Below are positions 6,445 through 7,448 of a DNA stretch of 7,448 nt, piece by piece. How positions within the stretch are numbered: the first letter of the stretch is position 1; the number at the start of each line of letters is the position of its first letter. The position numbers and the translations under genes are program-made. The stretch comes from DATKMK01 sp035541895 (GTDB lineage: Bacteria; Desulfobacterota; Binatia; HRBIN30; JACQVA1). Location: positions 1 to 7,448 of the forward strand of contig DATKMK010000130.1 in NCBI GenBank assembly GCA_035541895.1, given 5' to 3'. Under the pieces are notes generated by a model. That model saw only the letters and a program-made list of their open reading frames with translations. It was not told the DNA's origin and made no database searches.

Positions 6445-6493
6445 GTGAGTGGTGAGCCGTGAGTCGTGAGTGGTAAGTGGTGAACGGTGAATC
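6445..6493. repeat. Seven tandem degenerate heptamers (consensus GTGAGTG)
   Basis: Seven contiguous 7-bp units begin at 6445, 6452, 6459, 6466, 6473, 6480 and 6487. Units 1 and 4 are GTGAGTG; the others differ by one or two bases (GTGAGCC, GTGAGTC, GTAAGTG, GTGAACG, GTGAATC). All share G-T at the start and an A at position 4. The block sits between the divergent kinase and CMD genes and occupies the upstream region of both. Degenerate heptamer tracts of this kind occur between genes in several bacterial lineages; their function is unknown. Copy number may vary and alter promoter spacing. Confidence 0.9.
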
Positions 6494-6546
6494 GCGCGAG
6501 ATCTTCTTCCATTGGATTGTCGCAAAGCGGTTGCTAGAAGTCGGCC

Positions 6547-7095
6547 ATGGCTCGAATTCCGTACGTCGACGAGCAGCACGCGTCGCACGAAGTGCAGGCG
6601 ATCTTCAAACGCCTGGAGCAGGCGGCGGTGTCGCAGTTCGGCCGGCCGTTGGTCCTCAACGTCATGCGGGCACTCGCCCATGCGCCGGTGCTGCTGCGGC
6701 GCATCAGCTCGCTCGGCAACGCCTTGCTCAACGATCTCACGCTCGATCCCCAGCTGCGCGAGCTGGCGGTGTTGCAGTTGTTTCAAGTCAACCGCTGCGA
6801 CTACGGCTTTCAACAGCACGTCGTCATCGCGAAGTCCGTCGGGCTCTCCGATAAACACATCGCCAATGTCGGCGGCTACCGCAGCTACCCGTACTATTCG
6901 GATGTCGAACGTATTGTCCTCGAATACGCCGAAGCTGTGACACGAGACTTGATGGTCTCCGACGAACTCTTCGCGCGCGTCCGACAGCACTTCAACGATC
7001 AACAGCTCGTCGAGCTGACGATGGTGATCGCGCACTGGAACATGATGAGCCGGTTCCTCATCCCGCTGCAGGTCGAGGTGGAGTCGGAGGAGTGA
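6547..7095 (+). CDS. Carboxymuconolactone decarboxylase / AhpD-fold family protein
   Basis: A 182-residue, all-helical AhpD/CMD-fold protein. The family signature is at 71-105: RELAVLQLFQVNRCDYGFQQ followed by HVVIAKSVGLSDKHI, which fits the E-x(n)-C-x2-[CX]-x3-H pattern with E72, C84 and H91. The second Cys of the redox CxxC motif is Gly87, so peroxidase-type AhpD chemistry is unlikely; many CMD-family members share this loss. The C-terminal LEYAEAVTRDL and VELTMVIAHWNMMSRF match the usual last helices. No signal peptide, so cytoplasmic; substrate unknown. Start ATG 6547 has a weak AGAAG 6 nt upstream. TTGGAT (6512-6517) and TAGAAG (6535-6540) are 17 bp apart, a weak promoter candidate that would make the mRNA nearly leaderless. 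It is divergent from the amino-sugar operon, with no evident functional link. Confidence 0.87.
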   Translation: MARIPYVDEQHASHEVQAIFKRLEQAAVSQFGRPLVLNVMRALAHAPVLLRRISSLGNALLNDLTLDPQLRELAVLQLFQVNRCDYGFQQHVVIAKSVGLSDKHIANVGGYRSYPYYSDVERIVLEYAEAVTRDLMVSDELFARVRQHFNDQQLVELTMVIAHWNMMSRFLIPLQVEVESEE

Positions 7096-7204
7096 GGGTG
7101 CCGCCACTTTCAGCAGTCGATCGAGTCCGCGAAACACCGGCCCGGGATCACGAGACACGTCCAACCGCGGCGGCCTCTATTTCATCGGCCGCAGTCAGGG
7201 ACGC
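7096..7204 (+). pseudogene. Possible PilZ-domain remnant upstream of the insertion sequence
   Basis: One frame (codon starts matching 7145) is open here and encodes SRDTSNRGGLYFIGRSQG at about 7148-7201. This fits the D-x-S-x-x-G half of the PilZ (cyclic-di-GMP binding) signature followed by the usual hydrophobic strand. The R-x3-R half is not visible and there is no start codon or ribosome-binding site, so at best this is a broken piece of a gene truncated near the IS end. A chance match in GC-rich DNA is possible. Confidence 0.22.
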
Positions 7205-7231
7205 GCAAGGTACTCAAGGATGAACTCTACC

Positions 7232-7448
7232 AGGCTGCTGAAAAACTCGCCCGCGAGGACGAGAGCGTGTAAAAGGGCGTGGTCGTTAAAGTGGGGTGGA
7301 GGTGGTCGATGAGAGGTGCGGATCAGATCCAAGGGGCCATGTTCAGCTATGTGTCGCCGGAGAAGCGGGTCCCGCAGGATCATCCCCTGCGGATGATCTG
7401 GGTGCGGTCGGATGCGGCGCTGCAAGAGATGTCGCCGCTGTTCGACCA
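7232..7448 (+). mobile_element. Left end of an IS5-type insertion sequence (continues beyond the window)
   Basis: The sequence aggctgctgaaaaactc at 7232-7248 resembles the terminal inverted repeat (as TTTTTCAGCAGCC) I associate with IS5/IS1182-like elements, and lies about 60 bp before a transposase start. The right end is outside the window, so the inverted repeat and target duplication cannot be checked. The true left border could be up to about 25 bp further left. Confidence 0.5.
7309..7448 (+). CDS. IS5-family transposase, N-terminal 46 codons
   Basis: The peptide starts MRGADQIQGAMFSYVSPEKR and continues with VPQDHPLRMIW and SPLFD. This is the well-conserved N-terminal region of IS5-like DDE transposases (LFSYV...ERVP..HPLR.I...V), which precedes the DNA-binding and catalytic parts. 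The gene runs off the window edge, so the DDE residues cannot be seen and intactness is unknown. ATG 7309 is preceded by GGAGG (7298-7302) with a 6-nt spacer, a strong ribosome-binding site. The Trp/Arg/Ser stretch after HPLRMIW is somewhat unlike the usual sequence and could be drift. Confidence 0.8.
   Translation, partial: MRGADQIQGAMFSYVSPEKRVPQDHPLRMIWVRSDAALQEMSPLFD

Noticed and set aside
6445..6493. Heptamer block as a CRISPR array
   Set aside because: Units are 7 bp and contiguous with no spacers, so it is a simple tandem repeat.
7170..7192. GCGGCC/GGCCGC inverted repeat as a terminator after the CMD gene
   Set aside because: Only 6 bp of stem with an 11-nt loop, no T-run after it, and it lies inside the possible PilZ-coding remnant; expected by chance in GC-rich DNA.
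7195..7425. Minus-strand small protein of 76 codons across the IS left end
   Set aside because: It spans the IS terminal repeat and runs opposite the transposase start; this is the familiar spurious reading of IS end sequence.

Overview
The window reads as chromosomal DNA from a high-GC, probably Gram-negative, uncultured soil- or sediment-type bacterium. The supporting signs are strong G/C bias at third codon positions, long spurious open frames opposite the real genes, a RAYT-type transposase end, heptamer repeats and an exported alanine-zipper protein. I lean towards a deltaproteobacterial, Binatota-like or Rokubacteria-like lineage, but this is an impression from gene style and not a placement.

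Left edge (1-547): the C-terminal end of what looks like a REP-associated tyrosine transposase, then two perfect 19-bp tandem repeats, the second able to form a hairpin. Next comes a broken remnant of a zinc-dependent phospholipase C / S1-P1 nuclease-like protein, then about 200 bp without a recognisable gene.

548-1447 (+): a cytoplasmic HtrA-like protein (trypsin fold plus PDZ). All three catalytic positions appear replaced (His to Tyr, Asp to Gly, Ser to Asn), so it is probably a pseudoprotease. It converges with 1489-2130 (-), a small secreted protein with a C-terminal alanine-rich coiled coil and a plausible promoter of its own.

2202-6422 (-): a tight four-gene operon, transcribed leftwards. 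It encodes a BadF/BcrA-type N-acetylhexosamine kinase, a neutral-ceramidase-like zinc amidohydrolase, a UPF0309-type SIS-domain phosphosugar protein and NagA (GlcNAc-6-phosphate deacetylase). Junctions are a 7-bp overlap, a 12-bp gap and a 4-bp gap. The kinase would make GlcNAc-6-P and NagA would make GlcN-6-P. The SIS protein and the ceramidase-like enzyme have no assigned step. No nagB is visible, which makes them candidates for a variant amino-sugar or peptidoglycan-recycling pathway. This is the most interesting system in the window.

6445-6493: seven degenerate tandem copies of a GTGAGTG-like heptamer lie between the kinase and the divergent gene at 6547-7095 (+), a carboxymuconolactone decarboxylase / AhpD-fold protein whose CxxC motif has lost its second Cys.

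Right edge (7096-7448): a short possible PilZ-domain remnant, then the left end of an IS5-type insertion sequence with the first 46 codons of its transposase, running off the window. Both window edges therefore carry mobile-element pieces flanking gene debris, while the middle is an intact metabolic locus.
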